63,800 nt of DNA from Nodosilinea sp. LEGE 07298 (GTDB lineage: Bacteria > Cyanobacteriota > Cyanobacteriia > Phormidesmidales > Phormidesmidaceae), in assembly GCF_015207265.1 (NCBI RefSeq), contig NZ_JADEXE010000003.1:1-63800 (forward strand), given 5' to 3'. Below are positions 37,053 to 45,209 of this stretch, piece by piece. The translations under genes were made by a program, and so were the position numbers. The notes beneath the pieces were generated by a model. The model had not been told where the DNA came from, did not search any database, and saw only the letters and a program-made list of their open reading frames with translations. Each line of letters starts with the position of its first letter. The first letter of the stretch is position 1.

Positions 37053-38672
37053 TTAGGGGTCAACAGGAACAGGGGCATTCGACAGGGGCATGGTTAGGGC
37101 CGGAGCGATCAAAACGGTATCGCCCAGGGTATCGGCCACAGTGGCAGGCGAAGTAGCGGGGGCGAACCGGGTTCCGGCCTGTACAAACCCCTGGTAGGGC
37201 TGGTGCAGCACCAGGGTAGTGTGCTCGCTCCAGCGGGCTAGCCAGTTGGGCTGTAGACCAAAGGCCACAATTAGGGCGGACAGGCCCAGAGCAGGGGCGC
37301 GATCGCGCCAGCTCACCTGGGGCAACACAATATCAAGCTGGGGAGTATTGGCTGGGGGTGCGATCGCCAATCGACCAAAAAAGGCCCGGTTGACCAGCAG
37401 CAAAAAGTACACCGCCGTCAGCCCCGAGCCCACCATACACAGCAGCGTCTGCACCGGAAAGATCAAAAAGCTGCCCCGAAATACTAAAAACTCCGAAATA
37501 AATCCCACCATACCGGGAATGCCAGCGCTGGCCATAACCCCCAGGATCATCATCGATCCGACGAAGGGCAGCCCCCGCTCGGGGTTGAGCAGGCCGCGCA
37601 GCACGGTCAGGTCGCGGGTGCCAGTGGTTTTGTACACCACCCCCACCAGCAAAAACAGCAGCGCCGAAATCAGCCCGTGGCTAATCATTTGAAACACGGT
37701 TGCCACAATGCTCAGCGGAGTCGAAGCCGCTGCCGCCAGCAGCACGTAGCCCATGTGGCCAATCGAGCTATAGGCCACCATTTTTTTCATGTCTGTTTGG
37801 GCGATCGCGGCCAGCGACCCATAGAGCACGCTGATCACGGCCCAGGTTGCCATCCAGGGGGCCAAAGCCATCCAGGCATCGGGCAGCAGCCCCAGGCCAA
37901 ACCGCACCACGCCGTAGGTGCCCAGCTTCAGCAGCACCCCCGCCAGCAGCACCGATACCGGAGTCGAGGCCTCCACGTGGGCGTCGGGCAGCCAGGTGTG
38001 AAACGGGAACAGCGGCACCTTAATGCCAAAACCCACCAGCAGCGCTACCAGCAGAGTCACCTGCTGGGCCAGGGGCAGGGCGGCGGCCAGGCCGCTGTCG
38101 TAGTCAAAGCTAGTGTTGCCCGATAGCCACACCAGGCCCAAAAACGCGCCCAAAATCAGCACTCCCGACAGGGCGGTATAGATCAAAAACTTAGTGGCCG
38201 CATAGCCGCGCCGCGCCCCGCCCCAAATGGCAATAAGCAGGTACAGCGGAATTAGCTCTAGCTCATAAAAAATAAAAAACAGCAGCAGGTTGGCGGCCAA
38301 AAATGCCCCGGCTACCGCACTGTTAATTACCAGCAGTAGCACATAGTAGAGCCGCACCCGATGCAGTTTTGGATCGCTGATATAAATAGCCACCAGGCCC
38401 AGCAGGCTATTCACCGCCAGCAGCGGCAGCGACAGGCCGTCGAGCCCCAGGCGATAGCTGAGTCCTAGCGGCTCGACCCAGGGCAGCAACTCCTCAAACT
38501 GAAACCCCGGTGTACCCAGTTCAAACCGAGTCGCCAGTAGCCCAACCCAACCCAGGGTAAACGCCAGGGCCGCACTGCTGATTAGCTTGGCGGTCTTCGA
38601 CTCCAGGGTGCCGGGCCACAGGCACAGCACCAGGACACCCACCAGTGGAATTAAAATTAGCGTGCTTAGCAT
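37053..38672 (-). CDS. ndhD: NDH-1 subunit NdhD, CO2-uptake type (D3/D4)
   Basis: A 539-residue, 14-TM antiporter-like subunit of the NDH-1 proton pump. Conserved stretches include LELIPLYLLIAIWGG, HTWLPDAHVEASTPVSVLLAGVLLKLG (about 225-250) and AYSSIGHMGYVL, with the functional Glu, Lys and His residues of the proton channel. It is followed by the CO2 hydration gene, so it belongs to the CO2-uptake form (NdhD3 or NdhD4) and not to the respiratory D1/D2 forms; D4 is preferred with CupB-like neighbour length. The ATG at 38672 is nine bases after the ndhF stop; an in-frame TTG at 38678 is less likely. Confidence 0.9.
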   Translation of the reverse strand: MLSTLILIPLVGVLVLCLWPGTLESKTAKLISSAALAFTLGWVGLLATRFELGTPGFQFEELLPWVEPLGLSYRLGLDGLSLPLLAVNSLLGLVAIYISDPKLHRVRLYYVLLLVINSAVAGAFLAANLLLFFIFYELELIPLYLLIAIWGGARRGYAATKFLIYTALSGVLILGAFLGLVWLSGNTSFDYDSGLAAALPLAQQVTLLVALLVGFGIKVPLFPFHTWLPDAHVEASTPVSVLLAGVLLKLGTYGVVRFGLGLLPDAWMALAPWMATWAVISVLYGSLAAIAQTDMKKMVAYSSIGHMGYVLLAAAASTPLSIVATVFQMISHGLISALLFLLVGVVYKTTGTRDLTVLRGLLNPERGLPFVGSMMILGVMASAGIPGMVGFISEFLVFRGSFLIFPVQTLLCMVGSGLTAVYFLLLVNRAFFGRLAIAPPANTPQLDIVLPQVSWRDRAPALGLSALIVAFGLQPNWLARWSEHTTLVLHQPYQGFVQAGTRFAPATSPATVADTLGDTVLIAPALTMPLSNAPVPVDP

Positions 38673-38681
38673 GGCCAATGG

Positions 38682-40517
38682 TTACCAAAGCGTCCAGGTC
38701 ATGAAAATTCCGAGCAGCCCTACCCCAGTAATAATGGTTAGTAGGTAGAGCTGCGATTGGCCAGAGGCACTGTATTTGAGGCTTTCGCCCCCAAACAAAG
38801 AAGCCAGACCGACGCCGTTTACCAGACCATCAACCACGTACTGGTCAAACCAGTTGCTAAACCGGGCTAGGCTCGATACGGCGGCCACCACGGTTTTGTC
38901 GTACAGCCGCTCGGTGTAGAAATCGTAGGCTAGCAGGTCTTGGGCAATGCGCAGGGGACGATTCAGCGATCGCGCCAGCGACTTAGATAGCGACACTCTG
39001 GCTCCTATGGCTACCCCCACCCATCCCGATACCAGTACCAGGGCTGTAACCGGCGGGTTGATGTATTCCCAAGGGGGCAGCAGCGTCAGCTTGCCCATAA
39101 TCAAGGGCACTAAAAGCGTTACCACTGTCAGGGTAACCATGGGCACCGCCATCGGCCAGGGCACCTCAGGGGCACGCCGTGTCTTAGGCTGGGCATTGCC
39201 CAAAAATACCAGGCGAAATACCCGAGTCAGATTCAGAGCGGTAAGGGCGTTGACGGCAATAAATACCCCTGCCAACAAGGGATACTCGCCACTGAGAAAG
39301 TCAGCTCCCATGCGCAGCCCCCAAAAGCAGCCCAGGGGCAAAACCCCCACCATTCCCAGCGCACCGGTTACGTAAGCCAAAGTAGTAGCAGGCATTTTCC
39401 TGCCCAAACCGCCCAACTCAGTCATGTTTTGGCAGTTGGTCGTGGTAATAATTGACCCCACCGCCATAAAGATTAGCGCCTTGGCCACCGCGTGGGTAAG
39501 CAGCAGCGTAAACGCCACCCCAGGCCACTCGGTACCCGCCGCAATAAACACTAGCCCCAGGTAGGCGCTGGTGGAGTAAGAGAAGGTGCGCTTGAGGTCC
39601 ACCTGGGCTAAAGCTACCAAGGAGGCACCGATCGCCGTTACTGTACCAATCGCGACCAGGGTGCCTAAGGCGACGGGCGACAGCACCACAATCGGCTGCA
39701 GCCGAATCAGCACGTAAGCCCCGCAGGTGACCACCACTGAGTTTCTCAAAATAGAGGCAGGGTTGGGGCCTTCCATGGCTTCATCAAGCCACAGATGCAG
39801 CGGAAACTGGGCGCACTTACCAATTGGCCCAGCAATCAACGCCAGCCCTAGCAGGGTGGCCATCGCTGGTGAAAGCCCCTCTATCTTGACCCATTCGTAT
39901 AGGTCATTAAAGTTGAGGCTGCCTGCCAGCGAGGCCAGAGCCACCACCCCCATCAGCAGCAGCACATCGCCAATGCGCTTGGTCAAAAAGGCGTCTCGGG
40001 CAGCGGTAACGACCAGCGGCTGGGCATACCAAAAGCCCACCAGCAGGTAAGTAGACAGCGTTAGCATCTCCAGCAGCGAGTAGGAGACAAACAACGACCC
40101 GCTCAGCACCAGCCCGCTCATAGCCGCCTCGAAAAAACCCATCAGGCCGTAGAACCTGGCTAAGGCCCAATCTTTTTCTAAGTAGCCCAGGGCAAAGACT
40201 TGGGCCAGCAGGCTTAGACCGGTAATTAGCTCCAGGGCACCCAGGTTGAGCACCGAAATGTCAAGGGCCAGGGTGAGGTGCAGATCGGCAAAGTCAAACC
40301 ACGAAAACAGCAGCTCTTGAGACCCCTGATTCCAAATGCCCCGAAAGGCTAACAGTCCGTGACCAAACGCCAGCAGGGTCATGGCGATGTTCAGGTAAAC
40401 CGCCGGGCGAGGGCCAGTACGGCGCACCAAACCTGTCGACCAGGGCAGCGATAGCAGCGCCCCCACTAGGCCATAAACGGGTAGTAGCCAGCTGGTTGCT
40501 ACAAAAAACTGGGTCAT
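38682..40517 (-). CDS. ndhF: NDH-1 subunit NdhF, CO2-uptake type (F3/F4)
   Basis: A 611-residue antiporter-like membrane subunit at the distal end of the NDH-1 membrane arm. Motifs: SYSLLEMLTLSTYLLVGFWY, RDAFLTKRIGDVLLLMGV, GKCAQFPLHLWLDEAMEGPNPASILRNSVVV (the channel helix with its Lys and His) and the C-terminal lateral helix. The start begins MTQFFVATSWLLPVYGLVGA, as family proteins do; an in-frame ATG at 40682 gives 55 extra residues with no match and would run into the regulatory region. It heads the ndhF-ndhD-cup operon. The gene is divergent from the ccm operon, with 680 bases between the two starts. Confidence 0.9.
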   Translation of the reverse strand: MTQFFVATSWLLPVYGLVGALLSLPWSTGLVRRTGPRPAVYLNIAMTLLAFGHGLLAFRGIWNQGSQELLFSWFDFADLHLTLALDISVLNLGALELITGLSLLAQVFALGYLEKDWALARFYGLMGFFEAAMSGLVLSGSLFVSYSLLEMLTLSTYLLVGFWYAQPLVVTAARDAFLTKRIGDVLLLMGVVALASLAGSLNFNDLYEWVKIEGLSPAMATLLGLALIAGPIGKCAQFPLHLWLDEAMEGPNPASILRNSVVVTCGAYVLIRLQPIVVLSPVALGTLVAIGTVTAIGASLVALAQVDLKRTFSYSTSAYLGLVFIAAGTEWPGVAFTLLLTHAVAKALIFMAVGSIITTTNCQNMTELGGLGRKMPATTLAYVTGALGMVGVLPLGCFWGLRMGADFLSGEYPLLAGVFIAVNALTALNLTRVFRLVFLGNAQPKTRRAPEVPWPMAVPMVTLTVVTLLVPLIMGKLTLLPPWEYINPPVTALVLVSGWVGVAIGARVSLSKSLARSLNRPLRIAQDLLAYDFYTERLYDKTVVAAVSSLARFSNWFDQYVVDGLVNGVGLASLFGGESLKYSASGQSQLYLLTIITGVGLLGIFMTWTLW

Positions 40518-41197
40518 TCCGACGCTCTCTGACAACACCTCACCCTTTGCACCAATGGTGCTATTTCTATTCTCTGTCTCAGGGGCTACCCGTAGGGTAC
40601 AGAAGCACCTCAGGGCGATCGCCCCTAGCGGCACTACCGCAGCAGCCCCAATCCCCAGACTCTTCTGAGACAACGGCCACATTACTTAGGATGAGCTTTC
40701 TCAGCTTGGGTAGGGGCGAAAAACGCCGCACCTTGAGCCTTAAGGTCCGCTATGACTTAGATATTCTACCTGATTCCCAATCGGCCTCTCAGCCTAGAAA
40801 CGGTGAGTTTCTAGGCCAATCTGTAAAAATGCTTAAAGTCAGCGATTAATCACCAAAACCCGCCTGAAGCTCCTAAGAGCGGGGGCAGCCCCTGAATTAA
40901 AGAGTGAGCGATCACTCTCACCCAGGTATGGATAAATTACGATAGAAAAAGCTTTGTTTCATAAGATTTAATAATATTCAACATTAGCAACAATCATTGG
41001 GGCTTATATTGCAAAAGTGACTATGGACACCTATGCTTAATCTGTCATCAAGAATTTTTGGGCAACCCAACGTTTTTGCTTTCCAGAGGCGATTCCCGTT
41101 TTTTTAATTTTTCGGGAGTTGTTTTTCGTGCCCGAATAACTGGTAAAACGTGTTAGGTGAGCCTAGGGTTGCCTAAATATATAAGGAGATATCGACT
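40518..41197. promoter_or_regulatory. Divergent control region between the CO2-uptake and carboxysome operons
   Basis: 680 bases without a supported gene, between ndhF (minus) and ccmK2 (plus). It becomes clearly AT-rich from about 40920. TATATT near 41006 could be a minus-10 element giving a long ccm leader, and AAGGAGAT just before ccmK2 is a strong ribosome binding site. I could not identify a CcmR or NtcA site with confidence. Both operons serve inorganic-carbon acquisition, so shared control by a LysR-type regulator is plausible. Confidence 0.4.
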
Positions 41198-41506
41198 ATG
41201 CCAATTGCTGTTGGAATGATTGAAACGCTCGGGTTCCCAGCCGTGGTAGAAGCAGCTGACGCGATGGTAAAAGCGGCCCGGGTTACTCTGGTGGGCTACG
41301 AAAAAATCGGCAGCGGGCGCGTCACGGTGATCGTACGGGGCGATGTGTCTGAGGTTCAGGCTTCTGTATCGGCAGGTGTTGAGTCTGCCAAGCGCGTCAA
41401 CGGTGGTGAAGTGCTTTCTACCCACATTATTGCCCGTCCCCACGAAAACCTCGAGTTTGTGCTGCCCATTCGCTACACCGAAGCGGTAGAGCAGTTTAGA
41501 ACTTAG
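41198..41506 (+). CDS. ccmK2: Carboxysome shell protein CcmK2
   Basis: A 102-residue bacterial-microcompartment (BMC) protein that assembles as hexamers tiling the beta-carboxysome facets. It shows the full single BMC fold: [60 protein letters not shown] and [20 protein letters not shown], with the pore motif KIGSG. It ends EQFRT, matching the shorter CcmK2. The AAGGAGAT ribosome binding site ends eight bases before the ATG. It is first in the ccmK2-ccmK1-ccmL-ccmM-ccmN-ccmO operon; a 151-base spacer with an own AAAGGA site precedes ccmK1. Confidence 0.95.
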   Translation: MPIAVGMIETLGFPAVVEAADAMVKAARVTLVGYEKIGSGRVTVIVRGDVSEVQASVSAGVESAKRVNGGEVLSTHIIARPHENLEFVLPIRYTEAVEQFRT

Positions 41507-41657
41507 GTTCCACGCTTCTTTAGGGTTTCAGGCTCGTCAGTTTGAAAGGTATTAGGTCTGCTCCAGTACTATTAATTAATTACGAGCAGCAGGTCTAGCC
41601 CAGCATTCGGTTAAGTTTCTCTATATCTCTATCTCTGCAAACAAAGGATACAAAAGA

Positions 41658-41996
41658 ATGGCAATTGCTGTTGGCATGGTTGAAACGTTAGGCTTCCCCG
41701 CTGTAGTAGAAGCGGCTGACGCGATGGTAAAAGCAGCCCGGGTTACCCTGGTAGGGTACGAAAAAATCGGCAGCGGGCGCGTTACCGTCATCATTCGCGG
41801 CGATGTATCTGAGGTTCAGGCTTCGGTCGCGGCTGGTATTGAGAATGTCAAGCGGGTTAACGGTGGCCAGGTCCTGTCCACCCACATTATTGCCCGTCCC
41901 CACGAAAACCTTGAGTTTGTGCTGCCCATTCGCTACACCGAAGCGGTAGAGCAATTTAGAGAAAGCGTCAGCGGTATCCGCCCCTACGGCAGATAG
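41658..41996 (+). CDS. ccmK1: Carboxysome shell protein CcmK1
   Basis: A 112-residue BMC-domain shell protein nearly identical to the preceding CcmK over the first 98 residues (for example [20 protein letters not shown] and the KIGSG pore loop) and differing mostly in the C-terminal helix, which continues [15 protein letters not shown]. This longer tail is typical of CcmK1. The two paralogs probably form hexamers, perhaps mixed. The nucleotide sequences have diverged at third positions, so the duplication is old and not a recent repeat. AAAGGA lies twelve bases before the ATG; ccmL begins only six bases after the stop. Confidence 0.95.
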   Translation: MAIAVGMVETLGFPAVVEAADAMVKAARVTLVGYEKIGSGRVTVIIRGDVSEVQASVAAGIENVKRVNGGQVLSTHIIARPHENLEFVLPIRYTEAVEQFRESVSGIRPYGR

Positions 41997-42002
41997 GTCG
42001 TT

Positions 42003-42305
42003 ATGCTTTTGGCTAAGGTTCGCGGCACGGTAGTCAGCACCTGTAAAGAGCCCAGCTTGAGTGGCGTGAAGTTTTTGCTGGTGCAGCTCATTAGCGAAAC
42101 GGGCGACTTGCTGCCCGACTATACCGTTGCCGCCGATGTGGTCGGGGCCGGTCCTGGCGAATGGGTATTGATTTCCCAAGGCAGTGGAGCCCGCCAGCAC
42201 ATCGGCTACGAAAATCGTCCCGTGGATGCAGCCGTAATTGCGATTGTCGACACCGTTAGTCTCGACAGCGGCAATCTCTACAACAAACGGGACGATTTTA
42301 GCTAG
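42003..42305 (+). CDS. ccmL: Carboxysome vertex protein CcmL
   Basis: A 100-residue protein of the CcmL/EutN/CsoS4 family, which forms pentamers that close the vertices of the carboxysome shell. Family features are the start LLAKVRGTVVSTCKEPSLSG (about 2-21), KFLLVQLI, the glycine-rich VGAGPGEWVLISQGSGARQ loop (about 49-67) and DAAVIAIVDTV near the end. The gene is six bases after ccmK1, so translation is probably coupled. A 167-base spacer separates it from ccmM, which is longer than other gaps in this operon and contains no gene; it may hold a processing site or secondary promoter. Confidence 0.95.
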   Translation: MLLAKVRGTVVSTCKEPSLSGVKFLLVQLISETGDLLPDYTVAADVVGAGPGEWVLISQGSGARQHIGYENRPVDAAVIAIVDTVSLDSGNLYNKRDDFS

Positions 42306-42472
42306 CCGCATTTAGAGCGTTTTTGGGGCGTTACTTAAGGCGTTAAGAGCGTTTTAGGATGTTCTAAATCGGTTTGGTACGGCTGGATAGCGGTTAAGCT
42401 AGCTCTTTGGCTACATTGACCGGGCTTTAAAATGCCCGATCGCTCAAGGGTTCTTTTGGAGGATGTGTAGCA

Positions 42473-44482
42473 ATGGCGATCCGCACACCAGCGGCATCTC
42501 CGACCCAGACGGCAGCTCTAGGGCAGGGGTCTGGGCCACAGGTATCTCGGGTTCACCCTCTAGCCCAGGTGCACGGGCAAGTGATGGTAAACCCAGGAGC
42601 CATGCTGGCAGCCGGGGTCACGGTGCAGGCCGACCCCGGTGCCACAGTGCGTCTGGGTTCAGCCTGTGTTTTGCAGGAGGGTACCACAATCTATGGTCGT
42701 ACCCAGGGGCGAGTGCTGGGCGACGATCGCACAGCCTATGCAGTTTGGGTGGGCGATCGCGCCTTTTTAACCTACAAAGTTCTGGTGCAAAGCCCGGTCT
42801 ATATTGGTCCCGACTGCTTTATTGGCTTTCGCTCAACTCTATACAATGCTCGCTTAGGGGCTGGCTGTATCGTGATGATGCACGCCCTAGTGCAGGATGT
42901 GGCAGTACCGCCGGGTAAGCTGGTGCCTTCCGGTGCGGTGATTACTCAGCAGCACCAGGCCGATAGCTTGCCCGATATCAGCCCTGCCGATCGGGCTCTG
43001 GCCAACGAGCTTTCAGAAACGTCGGGCTTTGCGACCCCGGCCAATTGGCGCGAGCCGACCAGCTCCGCTTCCTCCTACCGCGCAGCAGACTCAAACGAAC
43101 GTGATGGATTTGGCACTATGACTTCTCAACTGCTACCCCCCGACGTTGTCCAACGGGCTCGTCAATATCTGGCTCAAGGATTGACCATTGGTACTGAGCA
43201 CGCCGACTCTCGCCGCTACCGCAGTGGCGTTTGGCAAACCTGTAGCCCCATTCAGTCGCCGCGAGAGTCAGAGGTGTTCGCTGCCCTAGAAGCTTGTTTG
43301 AGAGAGCACTCGGGGGAGTATGTGCGCATGTTTGGAATTGATCCAGGGGCTAAGCAGCGCATCGCCCCTGTAACGATTCAGCGAGCCGACGGCAAGGGCG
43401 TGGCTGTCAGTGGTGGTAGTGTAGCCAAAGCGTCAAACACTAACAGTTCCTATCGGCCAGCTTCGGCGGTTTCGAGCGGCCCTCTCTCTGCGGAGGTGGT
43501 CAACCAGGTGCGCCAGTACCTCAGCCAGGGCTACCGCATTGGTGCCGAACACGCCGATACCCGACGCTACAAAAGTAATGTATGGCAAACCTGCATGCCG
43601 ATCGAAGCGTCTCGCGAAGGCGAGGTGTTTGCTGCCCTAGAGCGTTGTCTGGCCGAGCATAACGGTGAATACGTGCGGCTGTTTGGGATTGACCCAAAGG
43701 CTAAGCGCCGAGTGGCACCCGTAACGATTCAGCGCCCCGACGGCAGTTCTCCAGCCATTAGCCCCGGATCACTATCTAGCCCATCGGTAAATCCGCCTAA
43801 CTACAGCACGTCCCCGAGCTTTGGTTCCTCCCCAGGCTATGGTGGCCCTGGGTCGGTTGCTGGAGATGCGGCCCAGCAGGTACGCCAGTGGCTCAGCCAG
43901 GGCTATCACATTGGGGCTGAGCACGCCGATATTCGCCGCTACAGCAGCAACGTCTGGCAGACCTGCGCTCCCATCACCAGCAACCGCGAGGGTGATGTTA
44001 TGGCAGCCTTGCAAACCTGTATGGCTGAACATCCGAACGAGTACGTGCGCGTTTTTGGCATCGATCCTAGGGCCAAGCGTCGAATGACGCCGATTACCAT
44101 TCAGCGGCCGGGTAGCCAAGTATCGTATCAGCATTCCCCGACTCCGGCGGCCCCGGCACCCACCAGCTTTAACCGCTCCAGTAGTAACGGCTCCAGTAGT
44201 AATGGCTCGGCTCCGATGGGCGGGCTTTCTCAAGACGTGGTGCAGCAGGTGCAGCAGCTGGTAAATCAGGGCTGTCGGCTCAGTCTTGAGCACGCCGATG
44301 CGCGCCGCTACCGCAGCGGCGCTTGGCAAACCGGCGGCTCCCTAGGCGGCAGTCGAGTCTCCGATGTGCTGTCTGCGCTAGAGTCGCAGCTCCGTCAGCA
44401 CCCAGGGGAGTACGTGCGCCTGATCGGCACCGATCCGAAGGTAAAGAAACGAGTGCTCGAATCTACGATTCAACGCCCCTAA
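42473..44482 (+). CDS. ccmM: Carboxysome assembly protein CcmM (inactive gamma-CA domain, four SSUL repeats)
   Basis: A 669-residue scaffold that condenses Rubisco and links it to the shell. Residues about 25-190 form a left-handed beta-helix gamma-carbonic-anhydrase domain, but the three zinc histidines are replaced: Tyr74 (TTIYG), Tyr101 (LTYK) and Gln106 (VQSP). So this domain should not bind zinc and is structural. Four Rubisco small-subunit-like (SSUL) repeats follow, starting near 222, 343, 463 and 585, with AEHAD and YVR..GIDP cores. Repeats 1-3 carry the WQTC plus LxxC redox cysteine pair; repeat 4 has lost both (WQTG, LESQ). Variable Ser/Asn/Gly linkers join them. An internal ATG may give a short form. 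Confidence 0.96.
   Translation: MAIRTPAASPTQTAALGQGSGPQVSRVHPLAQVHGQVMVNPGAMLAAGVTVQADPGATVRLGSACVLQEGTTIYGRTQGRVLGDDRTAYAVWVGDRAFLTYKVLVQSPVYIGPDCFIGFRSTLYNARLGAGCIVMMHALVQDVAVPPGKLVPSGAVITQQHQADSLPDISPADRALANELSETSGFATPANWREPTSSASSYRAADSNERDGFGTMTSQLLPPDVVQRARQYLAQGLTIGTEHADSRRYRSGVWQTCSPIQSPRESEVFAALEACLREHSGEYVRMFGIDPGAKQRIAPVTIQRADGKGVAVSGGSVAKASNTNSSYRPASAVSSGPLSAEVVNQVRQYLSQGYRIGAEHADTRRYKSNVWQTCMPIEASREGEVFAALERCLAEHNGEYVRLFGIDPKAKRRVAPVTIQRPDGSSPAISPGSLSSPSVNPPNYSTSPSFGSSPGYGGPGSVAGDAAQQVRQWLSQGYHIGAEHADIRRYSSNVWQTCAPITSNREGDVMAALQTCMAEHPNEYVRVFGIDPRAKRRMTPITIQRPGSQVSYQHSPTPAAPAPTSFNRSSSNGSSSNGSAPMGGLSQDVVQQVQQLVNQGCRLSLEHADARRYRSGAWQTGGSLGGSRVSDVLSALESQLRQHPGEYVRLIGTDPKVKKRVLESTIQRP
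43118..43120 (+). promoter_or_regulatory. Candidate internal translation start for short CcmM
   Basis: ATG codon 216 of ccmM, in frame, reads MTSQLLPPDVV just before the first SSUL repeat. In other beta-cyanobacteria an internal start here yields the short, SSUL-only CcmM (M35). Here the product would have 454 residues because there are four repeats. The upstream GATGGA is only a weak ribosome binding site. Confidence 0.5.
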
Positions 44483-44510
44483 CCCACTCCTGACGCAAAG
44501 ATCTTAGACC

Positions 44511-45188
44511 GTGGTAGTACCCGCCCTGGCCAGTAACCCGTCTACCAACGGCCATATCCAAGGGAATGTGGATTTGGCACCGGGGGTATCTATGGCTCCC
44601 GGTGTACTGCTGGGGGCATCGCCAGGCTGTCGTTTGGTGATTTCGACGGGGGTCTGCTTGGGTGCCGATGTCGTGGTTCAAGCCCGTCAAGGAGACCTGG
44701 TGCTTGAGCCTGGGGTGAGCCTGGGCAGCGGCGTGCTGGTCGTTGGTCATGGCTCCATTGGGCAGCATACGTGCATTGGCTCGAACAGTACAGTCGTTAA
44801 CCCCACTTTGGGGGCTTCTCAGGTTGTGGCACCAGGTTCTCTAGTGGGCGATCCAAGTCAACCTGTCTCGCCACCAAATTCTTCTGAGGGCGGGTCTAGC
44901 GTTGGCGCAGCCTCTCCGGTGAAGCATCGTACTCATGTCGCCAACGGGAACGCTGGATATGGGTTGAGCAACGGTAGTCGGCACGGCAACAGCCTGGATG
45001 AGAATGCTCAATACGGCACCTCTAACGGCAACACCTCCAACGGCAACACTTCTAGCAGCAACACCTCTAACGGCAGCCGCCTGAATGGTTCCTCGGTCTA
45101 TGGTAAAACCCAGGTGAATCATCTCCTGTCTACCCTATTTCCCCATCGTCAGGCGCTCAATGGCGCTACCTCAGAAGACAAGCCGTAG
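44511..45188 (+). CDS. ccmN: Carboxysome assembly adaptor CcmN
   Basis: A 225-residue adaptor that binds CcmM and, by a C-terminal encapsulation peptide, the shell proteins. The N-terminal half is a hexapeptide-repeat beta-helix (APGVSMAPGVLLGASPG, then ACLG-type turns such as VLEPGVSLGSGVLVVG). A low-complexity linker (about 125-195) rich in Asn, Gly and Ser with near-perfect NGNTS repeats follows. The tail VYGKTQVNHLLSTLFPHR (about 196-213) is the amphipathic encapsulation helix. The start is GTG at 44511, because an in-frame TAG lies two codons upstream. It begins 28 bases after ccmM. A ribosome binding site is not evident. Confidence 0.9.
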   Translation: MVVPALASNPSTNGHIQGNVDLAPGVSMAPGVLLGASPGCRLVISTGVCLGADVVVQARQGDLVLEPGVSLGSGVLVVGHGSIGQHTCIGSNSTVVNPTLGASQVVAPGSLVGDPSQPVSPPNSSEGGSSVGAASPVKHRTHVANGNAGYGLSNGSRHGNSLDENAQYGTSNGNTSNGNTSSSNTSNGSRLNGSSVYGKTQVNHLLSTLFPHRQALNGATSEDKP

Positions 45189-45209
45189 AATGGAGAAGCA
45201 GACATCCCT

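Noticed and set aside
41688-42311. 207-codon open frame opposite ccmK1 and ccmL
   Set aside because: Antisense to two strongly conserved shell genes; its translation is similar to the shadow opposite ccmK2, as expected of mirrored paralogs.
42473-44482. Repeated DNA in ccmM as possible CRISPR or tandem repeat array
   Set aside because: The repeats are long, in frame and encode the SSUL domains; there are no unique spacers between short identical repeats.
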